DNA of 64,000 bases from Pseudomonas sp. EpS/L25 (GCF_001512295.1 NZ_LNUP01000018.1:370184-434183); one strand, 5' to 3'. Counted from the stretch's first letter, positions 1-9,681 are shown. The notes: generated by a model from the letters alone, not told the origin. Program-made: numbers and translations.

Positions 1-387
1 ATCGCCGGGCACAGTCTGGAAGGCAAGTGGCGTGGGACGGCGCAGATCTATCAGGCGTTCTGCGCCTGGGCCGGCGTGACGCCGCGGCTGACCCTGGCTG
101 AATTGCTGCCGCCACAACACCTCGAGCGCTTGGTTTTCGGCGAGGAGGTATCGGAGGCGACCGCCTTCAAGCGCATCTGCCGGGCGGTCTACGATCCGCG
201 CGACGACGATGCGGCGCTACGCGCGACCCTCGGCCTGCCGGCCCTGGCGCGTGCCCAGGCGTTCGACGCCCTGCGCAAGGGCTATCCCATGCGTCGGGAG
301 ATTCCGGGGCTGGTGCTCGAAGGGGCGGGCGTGGCTCGCCTGGCGAGTGCCCTGGGGTGCGACTGGCGACATGGCGACGGCTCCTGA
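1..387 (+). CDS. Unrecognised protein, C-terminal part (5' end outside window)
   Basis: An open frame runs from base 1 without a stop to TGA at 385–387, so the gene begins upstream of the window and at least 128 residues of its C-terminus are present. The reading frame has the strong third-position GC expected of real genes here. A GTG at 76 lies inside it but nothing suggests initiation there. The visible sequence is soluble-looking, with no membrane segment, metal motif or nucleotide-binding loop. I do not recognise the family and assign no function. Confidence 0.6.
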   Translation: MAGHSLEGKWRGTAQIYQAFCAWAGVTPRLTLAELLPPQHLERLVFGEEVSEATAFKRICRAVYDPRDDDAALRATLGLPALARAQAFDALRKGYPMRREIPGLVLEGAGVARLASALGCDWRHGDGS

Positions 388-496
388 AAGGCTGCGTCGC
401 TTAGGACCGAACGGCGGTTGAAGCGTTCAGCCCGGTCGCACACTCGCCGGTCGGCCAAGGCGGCCGAGCGACGTGATCATCGACTAGGCGTCGGGC

Positions 497-778
497 TCAG
501 TGGTATTCGCAAAGGTAGGCGGTATCTTCTGCTACCTTGAGCTGGAACTTGGCGTTGGCCGGCACGGTGAACTGGCTGCCCGCGGTGAAGGTTTCCCAGC
601 TCTCGCTGCCTGGCAGTTTGACGGTCAGGGCGCCGGCTACCACGTGCATGACCTCCAGCTGGCTGGTGCCGAACTCGTATTCGCCGGGTGCCATCACGCC
701 CAGGGTGGCGGGCTTGGACTTGAGGCTGAAGGCGATGGATTTGACGGTGCCGTCGAAGTATTCGTTGACCTTGAACAT
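497..778 (-). CDS. ppnP: Pyrimidine/purine nucleoside phosphorylase PpnP (DUF1255 cupin)
   Basis: This 93-residue protein starts [17 protein letters not shown] and matches the PpnP/YaiE (UPF0345) family along its whole length, including the single-domain cupin pattern with [16 protein letters not shown] around residues 32–47 and the C-terminal YLCEYH. Members split nucleosides with phosphate into base and ribose-1-phosphate, with broad substrate range, in the cytoplasm. A longer frame extends upstream, but the family length (about 93–95 residues) fixes the ATG at 778. It follows the exonuclease gene on the same strand by about 75 bases; a joint transcript is possible. Confidence 0.9.
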   Translation of the reverse strand: MFKVNEYFDGTVKSIAFSLKSKPATLGVMAPGEYEFGTSQLEVMHVVAGALTVKLPGSESWETFTAGSQFTVPANAKFQLKVAEDTAYLCEYH

Positions 779-852
779 CGGATTTCCTTGTGCGAGAGCG
801 GTTAGAACCGTCCGCGAGTATGCCCAAGGCCGTCCCCCGCTGTCACCGGTTC

Positions 853-1410
853 TCAGCCCTGGCGCGTGAAGGCCGCCAGGCTCGCCGGCAGCAGCTTGGC
901 GGTGTTGCGGGCATCGGTCTCGGCCCGGTGCAGCACGCCGGTGAAGGTAAGGCCGGCCGACTCCAGAGCCGCGGTGAGCCCCAGCGGCTTGGTCAGGCCA
1001 CGTGCCTTGGCGAAGGCCTGTCTGAGGTTGCGGTGCGGGACGCGTGCCAGATGGGTGTGCAGGTCGTGCTCGCGCCAGGCCCGCTCCAGCAGGCGGCGGT
1101 CGAAGTCGCCCCAGCTGCACCAGCCGGCCAGGGTGGTCTCGTAGGCGCTCAGCCAGCTTTCGAAGCAGATCCAGGCGTCTTCCAGGCGCCCGGCGGCATC
1201 GACGTCCGCCTGGCTGATGTGGGTGAGCTCGCGGCAGAAGGGCGTGAGCAGCGGCAGGCGGCGCGGCTGGACGAAGCTCTGGTAGCGATCCAGCTCCTGG
1301 CCCTCGGCGTCCACCATCACCGCGCCGATCTCGATGATTTCCATCAGCTCTATCGGCCAGCCGCCTTCGTCGGTGGTCGCTTCCAAGTCCAGCACCAACC
1401 AATGCTTCAT
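853..1410 (-). CDS. DEDDh-type 3'-5' exonuclease (ERI-1/KapD-like)
   Basis: The 185-residue protein carries the DEDDh exonuclease motifs in order: Exo I in [12 protein letters not shown] near the N-terminus with the Asp-x-Glu pair, Exo II around [13 protein letters not shown], and the terminal [14 protein letters not shown] supplying the His and Asp of Exo III. This is the layout of stand-alone ERI-1/KapD-like RNA/DNA exonucleases rather than of DNA polymerase epsilon subunits. The ATG at 1410 is preferred over a GTG at 1416 because a GAGGA Shine-Dalgarno lies seven bases before the ATG and would collide with the GTG. The nucleic-acid substrate cannot be told from sequence. Confidence 0.8.
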   Translation of the reverse strand: MKHWLVLDLEATTDEGGWPIELMEIIEIGAVMVDAEGQELDRYQSFVQPRRLPLLTPFCRELTHISQADVDAAGRLEDAWICFESWLSAYETTLAGWCSWGDFDRRLLERAWREHDLHTHLARVPHRNLRQAFAKARGLTKPLGLTAALESAGLTFTGVLHRAETDARNTAKLLPASLAAFTRQG

Positions 1411-1594
1411 CGTCACGTCCTCGGCCGGCCGCCTCGTTCATCGCAGATATGACGGTGGAAACCTCGCGGGGTTGCGTAGCAGCCCGCGCGCGGATGTCAC
1501 ATTCATGACTCGATAGTGACATCTGGTCACGATTCGCTTGTGAGACCCCCGCCTTGCTCTTAAGCTTGGAGCCTCCTTCCTGCGAGTTTCACCC

Positions 1595-1849
1595 ATGGAG
1601 TGCCGTCCGGGTTGTGGCGCCTGTTGCATCGCGCCGTCGATCTCCTCACCACTGCCGCGCATGCCCCAGGGCAAGCCGTCCGGCGTGCGCTGTGCCCATC
1701 TGGACGCTACCAATCGTTGCGACCTGTTCGGCTCGCCGCTACGCCCTGCCGTCTGCGGTGGCTTCCTGGCCGAGCCGGCCTTCTGCGGTACCAGCAGTGC
1801 CGAGGCCATGGCGATCCTCCTGCGCCTCGAGGGTGAAACCGCCGCCTGA
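1595..1849 (+). CDS. YkgJ-family Cys-cluster protein (UPF0153)
   Basis: A short 84-residue protein beginning MECRPGCGACCIAPSIS. Its cysteines are arranged as CxxxCGACC at the N-terminus, then C at about residues 33 and 42 in RCAHLDATNRCDLFG, then CGGF and FCG. This matches the YkgJ/UPF0153 (CxxCxxCC) family, thought to bind zinc or an iron-sulfur cluster; a biochemical role is not established. It lies 51 bases upstream of the START-domain gene on the same strand, so the two may be cotranscribed. Confidence 0.75.
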   Translation: MECRPGCGACCIAPSISSPLPRMPQGKPSGVRCAHLDATNRCDLFGSPLRPAVCGGFLAEPAFCGTSSAEAMAILLRLEGETAA

Positions 1850-1900
1850 TTCCGATTGCCGCTAGCGCTCTCCGACAACCACAACAACAAGGGACGTCCC

Positions 1901-2500
1901 ATGCACAAGCCGCTTCGCTCCATCCTCGCCCTGACCCTGCTCGCAGCCGCCGGCCTCGCCCAGGCCGAGGATTGGCAACTCGCCAAGCAGGAAGACGGTA
2001 TCCAGGTCTACACCCGCGCCGTGCCCGGCTCCAAGTACAAGGCCTACCGCGGCGTGGTCCAGATCAAGGCCGATCCGGCCGCCATCGCCAAGCTGCAGGA
2101 CGACCCGGTGGGGTCGTGCAAGTGGATCTTCCGTTGCCAGTCGCTGCAGGTGCTCAAGCGTCAGGACAACCAGGCCTGGACCTACATGCGCATCGACATG
2201 CCCTGGCCGGTGACCGCCCGCGACGTGGTGCTGCACGTGACCGAGCAGAAAACCCCAGACGGCGGCTTCACCCGTATCCTCGAAGGTCAGCCGGACTACC
2301 GCCCCTCCGCCGACGGCTATGTGCGCGTAGCGAGCTTCCAGGGCCAGTGGCGCGTAGTGCCGAAGAACGGTGGCTCGGAAGTGACCTACGAAGCCCAGAG
2401 CGAACCGGGCGGCAGCGTGCCGTCCTGGCTGGCCAACAGCTTCGTGGTGGATGCGCCGCTCAATACCCTGAAGGGCCTGCGCCAGGCCGCGCAACGCTGA
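1901..2500 (+). CDS. Secreted START-domain lipid-binding-like protein
   Basis: The 199-residue product opens with a clear Sec signal peptide (MHKPLRSILALTLLAAAGLAQA, cleavage likely after AQA at about residue 22) followed by EDWQLAKQEDGIQVYTR, the typical start of the bacterial START/Bet v1-like domain. The remainder matches this fold in length and contains the SCKWIFRCQSLQVLKRQ and DMPWPVTARDVVL segments common in Pseudomonas members. START domains hold a hydrophobic ligand in a deep cavity; here the ligand is unknown and the location should be periplasmic. The ATG at 1901 is set by the signal peptide. Confidence 0.85.
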   Translation: MHKPLRSILALTLLAAAGLAQAEDWQLAKQEDGIQVYTRAVPGSKYKAYRGVVQIKADPAAIAKLQDDPVGSCKWIFRCQSLQVLKRQDNQAWTYMRIDMPWPVTARDVVLHVTEQKTPDGGFTRILEGQPDYRPSADGYVRVASFQGQWRVVPKNGGSEVTYEAQSEPGGSVPSWLANSFVVDAPLNTLKGLRQAAQR

Positions 2501-2550
2501 TCGAGGGCGGGGCTCCGGTGGCGGAACCCGCTGGAGCCCGATCGTTCGAC

Positions 2551-2625
2551 TAATACCACCCCTGCCATCGGTCGCCTCCGGGTAGGCTATGGCACTCGCC
2601 GCTATCATCGATTAATACCACCCCT
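2551..2625. repeat. Direct repeat TAATACCACCCCT, two copies
   Basis: The 13-base string TAATACCACCCCT occurs at 2551–2563 and again at 2613–2625, 62 bases apart, between the convergent ends of the START-domain gene and msrQ. Both genes end into this gap, so a promoter role is not obvious. It may be a leftover of a short duplication. Confidence 0.4.
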
Positions 2626-2672
2626 ATAAGTGCAAGGTGGAAAGTTGTCCTTCCTACCTCGGCTACCCGTGA

Positions 2673-3284
2673 TCAACGGGTGGGGATCGTCGCCGATTGG
2701 CTGCGGCGTCGACGGCGCCAGCCGTCCACCACTCGGAAGGCCAGTAGCGCAGCGCCGATCGCGGCATAGATCGCCCACTCCTCGAGGTCCGAGCGCACGA
2801 TCCAGAGGTAGTGCAGCAGGCCTAGGCCCAGTACCAGATAGGCCAGCCGATGCAGCTCCTTCCAGCGTTTGCCCAGGCGGCGCATGGCCGGTCGATTGGA
2901 GGTGACGGCCAGCGCCAGCAGGATCAGCAGGGCTGCGGCGCCGACGATGATGTAGGGCCGGCGCTGCAATTCCACGCCCAGTTGCGACAGGTCGAACCCC
3001 AGCACGAAGGCCAGGTAGCCGAGGAAATGCAGCAGGGCGTAGGTGAAGGTCCAGAGGCCGAGCTGGCGACGGATCACCGGCCAGAGTTTCCAGCGAGTCA
3101 GGCGCGACAGTGGGGTGAGGCTCAGCGTAAGCAGGAGCAGCACCAGGGCGCCGGTGCCCAGCTTGTCCACCAGCGCCTTGCCCGGGTCCGGGCCGAAGGC
3201 GAAGATCCAGGCCTGGTACAGCCACCACAGCGGCGGGCAGAGCGCCGCGACGAACACCGCGCCGCGCCAGAGCAGCAACCCCAT
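2673..3284 (-). CDS. msrQ: MsrQ, heme membrane subunit of MsrPQ
   Basis: The 203-residue protein is an integral membrane protein with about six hydrophobic helices and the histidines expected of the YedZ/MsrQ family (ferric reductase-like transmembrane domain), for example in [32 protein letters not shown]. MsrQ takes electrons from the quinone pool or flavin and passes them by heme b to the periplasmic reductase MsrP. Its ATG overlaps the TGA of msrP by one base (TGATG), showing translational coupling. The C-terminus is basic (RRRRRS), consistent with a cytoplasmic tail. Confidence 0.92.
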   Translation of the reverse strand: MGLLLWRGAVFVAALCPPLWWLYQAWIFAFGPDPGKALVDKLGTGALVLLLLTLSLTPLSRLTRWKLWPVIRRQLGLWTFTYALLHFLGYLAFVLGFDLSQLGVELQRRPYIIVGAAALLILLALAVTSNRPAMRRLGKRWKELHRLAYLVLGLGLLHYLWIVRSDLEEWAIYAAIGAALLAFRVVDGWRRRRRSQSATIPTR

Positions 3285-4294
3285 CAGTAGTTTCTCCGCA
3301 GATCCATGCCGGCGTAGAGCGAGGCCACTTCCTCGCCATAGCCGTTGAACATCAGCGTCGGTCGTACGTTGGGGCTGAACAGGCCGCTCGGCAGGCGGCG
3401 CTCGCGGGCCTGGCTCCAGCGTGGGTGGTCCACTTCCGGATTGACGTTGGCATAGAAGCCGTACTCGTTGGGTGCCATGCCCTGCCAGGTGGTGCGTGGC
3501 TGCTCTTCCACGAGGCTGATGCGGACGATGGACTTGATGCCCTTGAAGCCGTACTTCCAGGGCACGATCAGGCGCAGCGGCGCGCCATTCTGATTGGGCA
3601 GCACCCGGCCGTACATGCCCACCGTCATCAGCGTCAGCGGATGCATGGCTTCGTCGAGTCGCAGGCCTTCCACATAGGGCCAGTCCAGCAGGGCGAAGCT
3701 GGAGTTCATGCCCGGCATGTGCTGCGGGTCCTTGAGCGTCTCGAATCTGACGTAGCGTGCCTTGCCGGTGGGTTCGACGCGCTTGAGCAGGCTGGCCAGC
3801 GGAAAGCCGAGCCAGGGGATGACCATGGACCAGGCCTCCACGCACCTCATGCGGTAGATGCGCTCTTCCAGGGTGTCGGGGGCGAACAGGTCTTCCAGGC
3901 CATAGGTACCGGGCTTGCCGACCTCGCCGTCGACCACCACACTCCAGGGCTGGGTGGGCAACTGGGCGGCGTGGGCGGCGGGGTCGCTCTTGTCCGGGCC
4001 GAATTCGTAGAAGTTGTTGTAGTGGGTGGCGTCCTTGAAGGGGGTGATGTCCTCGCCCTTGACCGTGGCCGCCTGCCAGCGGGTATCCGGCAACTTGCGC
4101 TCGAACCAGTCCGGACCCTTGGCGGCCTCGACGTCGCCATAGGTGGAGGCAGCGGCCAGTGCCCAGCCGGGCAGGGCGGCGCCGGCGAGCAGGGCGCCGC
4201 CGGCACCGAGCAACTGGCGACGGGAGAGATAGACGGCTTCGGGGGTGATCTCCGACGCACGACAGGCGGAGCGCGGAACGATCTTGATCGGCAT
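3284..4294 (-). CDS. msrP: MsrP, periplasmic molybdopterin methionine sulfoxide reductase
   Basis: The 336-residue protein has a twin-arginine signal ([16 protein letters not shown] at about residues 33–48) and then the sulfite-oxidase-like molybdopterin fold of MsrP/YedY. The molybdenum-ligating cysteine is the one in [12 protein letters not shown]. MsrP reduces methionine sulfoxide in oxidised periplasmic proteins, using electrons from MsrQ, whose gene follows with one base of overlap. I chose ATG at 4294 because GAGG stands about six bases upstream and the alternative upstream start adds nine residues not usual in the family. The Tat pathway exports it after cofactor insertion. Confidence 0.93.
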   Translation of the reverse strand: MPIKIVPRSACRASEITPEAVYLSRRQLLGAGGALLAGAALPGWALAAASTYGDVEAAKGPDWFERKLPDTRWQAATVKGEDITPFKDATHYNNFYEFGPDKSDPAAHAAQLPTQPWSVVVDGEVGKPGTYGLEDLFAPDTLEERIYRMRCVEAWSMVIPWLGFPLASLLKRVEPTGKARYVRFETLKDPQHMPGMNSSFALLDWPYVEGLRLDEAMHPLTLMTVGMYGRVLPNQNGAPLRLIVPWKYGFKGIKSIVRISLVEEQPRTTWQGMAPNEYGFYANVNPEVDHPRWSQARERRLPSGLFSPNVRPTLMFNGYGEEVASLYAGMDLRRNY

Positions 4295-4504
4295 GTGAAC
4301 CTCGACGGGGGCAGCGCGCACAGCGGCGCGGCGAACGATCAGCGTGAGACATCCCGGTCACGAAAAGCTCCCACGCGCTGACGATAGCCTGCCGTGATGG
4401 TCCGGCGGAAGGCCGTCACGCTTTGGGTGACGCCACCCCGCGGTCGCCGGGCAGGTCCGGGGCCCCGTGCCATACTGCAGAACCCTCGCCCTCAGGAGTG
4501 CCCG

Positions 4505-6202
4505 ATGAAGAAGCTGATCAACAGCCCCACCGCGGTGGTGCGTGAATTGCTCGAAGGTCTGGTGAGCCTCGATCCCGCTCTGGCCTTGCTGGTCGACGAA
4601 CAGGTCATCCTGCGGCAACCGCTGGCCGCCGCCGCGGAGCGTCCGGTGGCGGTGATCTCCGGTGGGGGCAGCGGTCACGAACCGGCCCACGCCGGCTACG
4701 TTGGCGAGGGAATGCTGACCGCCGCGGTAGCCGGTGACGTCTTCACCTCGCCCAGCGTGGACGCGGTACTGGCGGCCATCCGCGCCGCTGCGGGAGCTGC
4801 CGGGGCGCTGCTGGTGGTGAAGAATTATACCGGCGACCGCCTCAACTTCGGCCTCGCCGCCGAACTGGCCCGCAGCGAAGGCATTCCCGTGGAGACGGTG
4901 CTGGTGGCCGATGACGCCGCCCTGCGCCATACCGTGGCCCCCGAGAAGCGACGGGGCATCGCTGGCACCGTGCTGATCCACAAGCTCGCGGGGGCCGCGG
5001 CCGCTGCAGGCCTGCCGCTGGCCGAGGTGGCCGGTCTCGCCCGGGCGGCAAGTGCCGAACTGCGCAGCATGGGCGTGGCGCTCGGTGCCTGCACCGTGCC
5101 GGCGGTAGGGCATCCGGGTTTTGCGCTAGCGGACGACGAAGTGGAATGGGGCCTGGGCATCCATGGCGAGCAGGGCGTCGAACGCGGTCCCTGGCTGGGC
5201 GCCGATGCCACCGTGGCACGACTGCTGGATACCCTGATCGAAGATGGCGGCTTTTCCCCGGGAACGCGCTTGGCGCTGCTGGTCAATGGCCTGGGCGCCA
5301 CGCCGCCACTGGAGCTCGCCCTGGTGGCGCGGGCGGCGTTGATCGACTTGCGACGACGGGGGCTGGTGGTGGAACGGGCCTGGACCGGCACCTTTCTCAG
5401 CGCCCTGGACATGCCCGGCTGCTCGCTGTCGCTGCTGCCGGTGGACGACGACCGCTTGGCCTGGCTGGACGCCCCGACCCGGGCGCGGGCCTGGCCCGGC
5501 GACGGGCGACTGCCGGCCACGCCCTGCCGGCTGCCCGCGCCTCAGGCGCCGGGCGAGGCGGTGACCGGGGCGCCGGGCCCCCTGGCGGAGCCCTTGCGCA
5601 GGGCCGCGGCGGCGGTGATCGCCAGCCTGCTGGCCAACGAAGCCCGCCTGACCGAGCTGGATAGCCGTGCGGGCGATGGCGACCTGGGCACCAGTCTGGC
5701 CCGCGGCGCCGAGGCGATCAAGACCCTGCCGGCCACGGTCTGGTACGCCCCGACGACGGCCCTCGCGGCCATGGGCCAGGCCCTACGGCGGGCCATTGGT
5801 GGCAGTTCCGGGCCCTTCTATGCCTGCGCCCTGTTGCGGGCTGCCCAGGTGCTGGATGGCGTGGAACGTCCCACCCTGGCCCAGTGGACCGAGGCCTTCG
5901 ATCAGGGCGTCCAGGCCCTCGCCGAGCTGGGCGGTGCCCAGCCGGGACAGCGCACCATGCTCGATGCACTGAGGCCTGCCGCGGATGCCTTGCACGCGGC
6001 CGCGCACGCCGGCTCGCCGGCCGCACAGGCGTTCGCCGCGGCACTCGCTGCCGCCCGGAAGGGCGCCGAGGCTACTGCCGACATGGTCCCGGCCCAGGGG
6101 CGTGCCAGCTACCTGGGCAACCGGGTGCTGGGCATTCCCGACGGCGGTGCGGTGGCCGTGGTCTGCTGGTTGGAGGCGCTGGAGCCGGTGATCGTCGCCT
6201 AG
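4505..6202 (+). CDS. dhaK: ATP-dependent dihydroxyacetone (glycerone) kinase, DhaK–DhaL fusion
   Basis: The 565-residue protein joins a DhaK domain (about 1–330) to a DhaL domain (about 370–565), the single-chain ATP-using type known from Citrobacter. In DhaK, GGGSGHEPAHAGYVGEGM forms the substrate pocket and the His in GLGIHGEQGVER is the one that binds dihydroxyacetone covalently. In DhaL, the Asp residues of SRAGDGDLGTSLARG hold Mg-ATP and GGSSGPFYACALL follows. It phosphorylates dihydroxyacetone or glyceraldehyde. AGGAG lies eight bases before the ATG; an upstream extension of the frame is not protein-like. No glycerol genes stand next to it, so its pathway partner is unknown. Confidence 0.92.
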   Translation: MKKLINSPTAVVRELLEGLVSLDPALALLVDEQVILRQPLAAAAERPVAVISGGGSGHEPAHAGYVGEGMLTAAVAGDVFTSPSVDAVLAAIRAAAGAAGALLVVKNYTGDRLNFGLAAELARSEGIPVETVLVADDAALRHTVAPEKRRGIAGTVLIHKLAGAAAAAGLPLAEVAGLARAASAELRSMGVALGACTVPAVGHPGFALADDEVEWGLGIHGEQGVERGPWLGADATVARLLDTLIEDGGFSPGTRLALLVNGLGATPPLELALVARAALIDLRRRGLVVERAWTGTFLSALDMPGCSLSLLPVDDDRLAWLDAPTRARAWPGDGRLPATPCRLPAPQAPGEAVTGAPGPLAEPLRRAAAAVIASLLANEARLTELDSRAGDGDLGTSLARGAEAIKTLPATVWYAPTTALAAMGQALRRAIGGSSGPFYACALLRAAQVLDGVERPTLAQWTEAFDQGVQALAELGGAQPGQRTMLDALRPAADALHAAAHAGSPAAQAFAAALAAARKGAEATADMVPAQGRASYLGNRVLGIPDGGAVAVVCWLEALEPVIVA

Positions 6203-6609
6203 GCTCTATACGAAAGGTACCTACGCTCTCAGCGGATGACGTTCAACGGCAGGAGCCGTACCGGTGAAAAGGCAGCTGGCCGCTGCAGCGACCTAGCCTG
6301 GATGGACCGGCCGGAGCCGAGCCGCGTTCGAGCGCAGCGGGTGCGGTGTCGCCCCGGGAAAAACCCAGTGCAGCGGTGGCACCGGCGCCGTTTGCCGGCA
6401 GTTCACCGGCAGGTCTTCCATCCCTTCTGGAGACCGCCGCTGTCCATCCTGCCGCGGTTGCCGGCCTTCGATTCGAGCCTACCAGGTGCCGACCCAGGAC
6501 CTGCGCATCGACCTGGCGCGGATGCCGATGCGTCCCGCCAGTGGCCTGATCCTGAGCGATGTCCAGCAGGTGCAGCGCACCCATGGTCCGCTCGGCTAGG
6601 CCGAATCCG
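6203..6609. other. Gene-free gap with a possible decayed coding remnant
   Basis: About 400 bases separate dhaK from the decarboxylase and hold no convincing intact gene. Near the right side, the plus-strand frame ending at TAG 6597–6599 reads AYQVPTQDLRIDLARMPM and on to QQVQRTHGPLG from about 6477, which looks protein-like. Just upstream a different frame reads RPPLSILPRLPAFDSS, as if one frameshift separates them. No start or ribosome site is clear and I do not recognise the family, so this is at best a pseudogene fragment. Confidence 0.3.
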
Positions 6610-8214
6610 TCAGGCCGGGACGAAGGGTGGCTCTTCGCAAATCTCGATCAGCAGCGGCCGGTCGTCCGGAGCGTCGGTGAGCAGCGCCTGCAGATGATCC
6701 AGGTCGCGGGCGCGCTCGGCCAGGCAGCCGAAGGCCCGCGCCAGGGCGAGGAAATCCGGGGTGACCAGATCGACCCCCAGCGGGGTGATGTCCCGGCGCT
6801 CCATGTAGCGGCGGATCTCGCCATAGCCTTGGTTGTTCCACAGCAGGATGACGACGCCGATCCGCGCCTCCACGGCGCTCGCCAGTTCGCTCAGGGTGAA
6901 CAGCAGCCCGCCGTCGCCCACCAGGCACACCACCGGCCTCGTCGGTTCGGCCAACCGGGCGCCCAGGGCAGCCGGCAGGCCATAACCCAGGGTACCGTAG
7001 CCGGTGGAGGCGTTGAACCAGCGCCGTGGCCCGTCCAGCTCCACCAGGTGGTTGCCGGCGTAGACGGTCTGGGTCGAGTCGCCGACGTAGCGGGCGTCGG
7101 GGAGGGCGCTTCGCACGCGGTCGAACAGCGCGCGGAAGTGCGTCCAGTTGGCTAGTTCTTCCGCCAAGGCCGCCTGGGCCGCAGCGGTGCGTTGGGCGCC
7201 CGGACTGGTCGGATCAAGTCCACGGGCCGGCAGGCGCGCGAGCAGACCGCGCAGCGCGGCCTGGGCATCGCCCACCAGCCCCAGCCAGGGCTGGTGGTTG
7301 GCCACCAGCATGCGTGGGTCCAGGTCGATGCGGATCAGGTCGCCGGTCAGGCGGAAGCCGCCGTCGAAGACCACGTCGTAATCGGTCTCGCCCAGTTCGG
7401 TACCCACCGCCAGGATGACGTCCGCCTGCTGGGCCAGCTCCCGTATCGGCGGCAGCGCCTGGTTGCTGCCCAGCGCCAGGGGGTGGCCGGGTGGCAACAG
7501 GCCCTTGGCATTGATGGTGGTGGCGGTGGGGGAGTCCAGGGCGGCGGCCAGGTCGCGTACTTCGGTAGCCGCCCGCTGGCAGCCGCCGCCGATCAGTAAC
7601 AGGGGACGCTCGGCGCTTCGCAGGCGCCCGGCGGCGCGGTCGAGCAGGGTGGCGGCCGGTTCCGGTCGCGCCAGTGTGGGCTTGGGCAGCACCCTCAGGT
7701 GTTCGGCCGGCGCGGTGATGATGTCCAGCGGCATTTCCAGATGGACCGGCCGCGGCCGCTCGCCCTCGAACACCGCGAAGGCCCGGGCCAGCACCGCGGG
7801 CAGGCCGTCGACGTCCAGCAGGGTATGGCTGAAGACGGTCACCCCGGCGGTCAGGTTGCGCTGGTTGGGCAGTTCATGGAGATAGCCGGCGCCATGGCCG
7901 AGGCGGGCACGCTCGTTGACGCTGGAGATCACCAGCATGGGGACCGAATCGGCGTAGGCCTGGGCCATGGCGGTGAGGATGTTGGTCAGCCCCGGTCCGC
8001 TGATGACGAAGCACACTCCGGGCCGGCCACTGGCGCGGGCATAGCCGTCGGCCATGAAACCGGCGCCCTGCTCATGGCGCGGGGTGATGTGGCGGATGCC
8101 GCTGCCGGGCAGGCCGCGGTAGAGCTCCACGGTGTGCACCCCGGGGATGCCGAAGACGGTATCCACGCCCCAGGCGGCCAGTTGGTGGACCAGGTATTCG
8201 CCACAGGTGGTCAT
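6610..8214 (-). CDS. Thiamine-diphosphate decarboxylase, AruI-like (2-ketoarginine decarboxylase candidate)
   Basis: The 534-residue protein has the three-domain layout of acetolactate-synthase-type TPP enzymes: N-terminal Pyr domain with the catalytic Glu48 in PRHEQGAGFMADGYA, a central Rossmann domain, and a C-terminal PP domain with GDGGLLFTLSEL and the trailing WNNQGYGEI that binds Mg-TPP. The opening TCGEYLVHQLAAWGVDTV and GVHTVELYRGL resemble AruI, 5-guanidino-2-oxopentanoate decarboxylase, and its paralogue PA1417. It is the last gene of a minus-strand row with two transporters and gbuA; product 4-guanidinobutyraldehyde would feed the guanidinobutyrate step. AAGGAGAA lies eight bases before the ATG. 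Exact substrate is inferred from neighbours. Confidence 0.78.
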   Translation of the reverse strand: MTTCGEYLVHQLAAWGVDTVFGIPGVHTVELYRGLPGSGIRHITPRHEQGAGFMADGYARASGRPGVCFVISGPGLTNILTAMAQAYADSVPMLVISSVNERARLGHGAGYLHELPNQRNLTAGVTVFSHTLLDVDGLPAVLARAFAVFEGERPRPVHLEMPLDIITAPAEHLRVLPKPTLARPEPAATLLDRAAGRLRSAERPLLLIGGGCQRAATEVRDLAAALDSPTATTINAKGLLPPGHPLALGSNQALPPIRELAQQADVILAVGTELGETDYDVVFDGGFRLTGDLIRIDLDPRMLVANHQPWLGLVGDAQAALRGLLARLPARGLDPTSPGAQRTAAAQAALAEELANWTHFRALFDRVRSALPDARYVGDSTQTVYAGNHLVELDGPRRWFNASTGYGTLGYGLPAALGARLAEPTRPVVCLVGDGGLLFTLSELASAVEARIGVVILLWNNQGYGEIRRYMERRDITPLGVDLVTPDFLALARAFGCLAERARDLDHLQALLTDAPDDRPLLIEICEEPPFVPA

Positions 8215-8238
8215 GCGTTCGTTCTCCTTGGGCGTCGA

Positions 8239-9618
8239 TCAGACGGGCCGGACGGCCACGCGGGCTCTGGGGGCGAGCAGGCTCACCAGGACGAAGCTGG
8301 CCAGGCTCAGCCCCAGGCTGAAATAGATGGGCGTATTGGCTTCCAGGCCATCCTTGAGCATGAAGACGATGGCCGCACCGGAGCCCAGCAGCATGCTCGC
8401 CAGGGCGCCGGTCGTGGTCGCGCGCTTCCAGAGGATGGCACCGAGCAGCGGCACCAGGATGCCACCGACCAGCAGGTTGTAGGCCAGGGTCAAGGCGCCG
8501 ATCACGTCGTTCACCAGCAGGGCGATGGCCAGCACCGCGAGGCCGGTGAGCCCGGTGAAGAGGCGCGCCATACCCAGCGTCGAGGCCTTGCCGCCGCGCA
8601 GTCGGGGCAGCAGGTCCTCGGTCAGGGTGGTGGAGGCGGCCAGCAGACCGGCGCTGGCGGTGGACATCATGGCGGCCAGGGCGGCGGCGATCACCAGGCC
8701 GCGGATACCATCCGGCAGCGCGGCGCGGACGATGGCGGCGAAGGCGTTGTTGGCATCGGCGAGATCCGGCAGCAGGATGCGCGCGCACATGCCGATCAGG
8801 GCGCCGACCAGGCCATAGAGGACGCAGTAGACGCCGGCCAGGCTGCCGGCCACCCGTGCCACTCGCTCGCTGCGCGCGGTGAAGACGCGCTGCCAGATGT
8901 CCTGGCCGATGAGGATGCCGAAGAAGTAGATCAGGAAGTAGGTGAGGATAGTGTCGTAGCCGATGGTGGTCAGGGCGAAGGCGCTGGCCGGCAGCTTGGC
9001 CACCAGGGCGTCCCAGCCGCCGACCCGGGTCAGGCAGAGTGGCAGCAGGACGAACATCAGGCCCACCGTCTTGATGATGAACTGGACGATGTCGGTCAGC
9101 GTCAGCGACCACATGCCACCGATGCTGGAATAGACCACCACCACGCCGCCGCCCAGCAGGATGGCGCTCCAGAACTGCAACTCGAACAGCACCTGGATCA
9201 CCGTGCCGATGGCCAGGATCGATACCACGCTGATCATCAGCGCATAGACGAACATGATGGCGGCGCTGGCCTGGCGCGCCAGGGGCGTGTAGCGCCGTTC
9301 CAGCACCTGGGTCACGGTGAAGATGCGCAGCTTGAGCAGCGGCTTGGCAAGGAACAGGTTGAGCACCAGGATGCCGCCGCCGAGCATGGCGCACAGCCAG
9401 AAGCCCGACAAACCGTGGACATAGCCCAGGCGTACGGTGCCGACGGTGGCCGCACCGCCCAGCACCGTGGCGGCCATGGTACCCAGGTAGCAGGCCGGAC
9501 CGAGATTGCGGCCGGCGACGAGGAATTCTTCCTGGTTGCGGGCGCGGCGCATGCCGTACCAGCCGAGCAGGAGCATGGCCAGGGCATAGGCCAGGACGAC
9601 GGAAATATCCAGGATCAT
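8239..9618 (-). CDS. Sodium:solute symporter (SSS family)
   Basis: The 459-residue protein is strongly hydrophobic with about 13 membrane helices. It shows SSS-family marks: an N-terminal helix followed by WYGMRRARNQEEFLVAGRNLG, then GTMAATVLGGAATVGTVRLGY and the sodium-site helix around AALAAMMSTASAGLLAASTT. SSS proteins couple Na+ entry to solute uptake. Its place between the AruI-like decarboxylase (25 bases downstream) and an NCS1 permease, in a row ending in gbuA, suggests uptake of a guanidino compound or a related amine, but specificity cannot be read from the sequence. The ribosome site (AAGAGAT) is weak. Confidence 0.88.
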   Translation of the reverse strand: MILDISVVLAYALAMLLLGWYGMRRARNQEEFLVAGRNLGPACYLGTMAATVLGGAATVGTVRLGYVHGLSGFWLCAMLGGGILVLNLFLAKPLLKLRIFTVTQVLERRYTPLARQASAAIMFVYALMISVVSILAIGTVIQVLFELQFWSAILLGGGVVVVYSSIGGMWSLTLTDIVQFIIKTVGLMFVLLPLCLTRVGGWDALVAKLPASAFALTTIGYDTILTYFLIYFFGILIGQDIWQRVFTARSERVARVAGSLAGVYCVLYGLVGALIGMCARILLPDLADANNAFAAIVRAALPDGIRGLVIAAALAAMMSTASAGLLAASTTLTEDLLPRLRGGKASTLGMARLFTGLTGLAVLAIALLVNDVIGALTLAYNLLVGGILVPLLGAILWKRATTTGALASMLLGSGAAIVFMLKDGLEANTPIYFSLGLSLASFVLVSLLAPRARVAVRPV

Positions 9619-9681
9619 CGAAGGGATCTCTTGTCGGTGTGAGGAGCCGGCTCGGCCAGCCCCGGGTTGGACTGGGCGTGT

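Noticed and set aside
497..1522. 341-residue open frame covering the exonuclease and PpnP region
   Set aside because: Its C-terminal part is PpnP with its own ATG, and the upstream part is an out-of-frame shadow of the exonuclease gene.
7699..9642. 647-residue plus-strand open frame
   Set aside because: It is the antisense of the decarboxylase and SSS genes; composition (G/Q/H/D rich) is that of a high-GC shadow.
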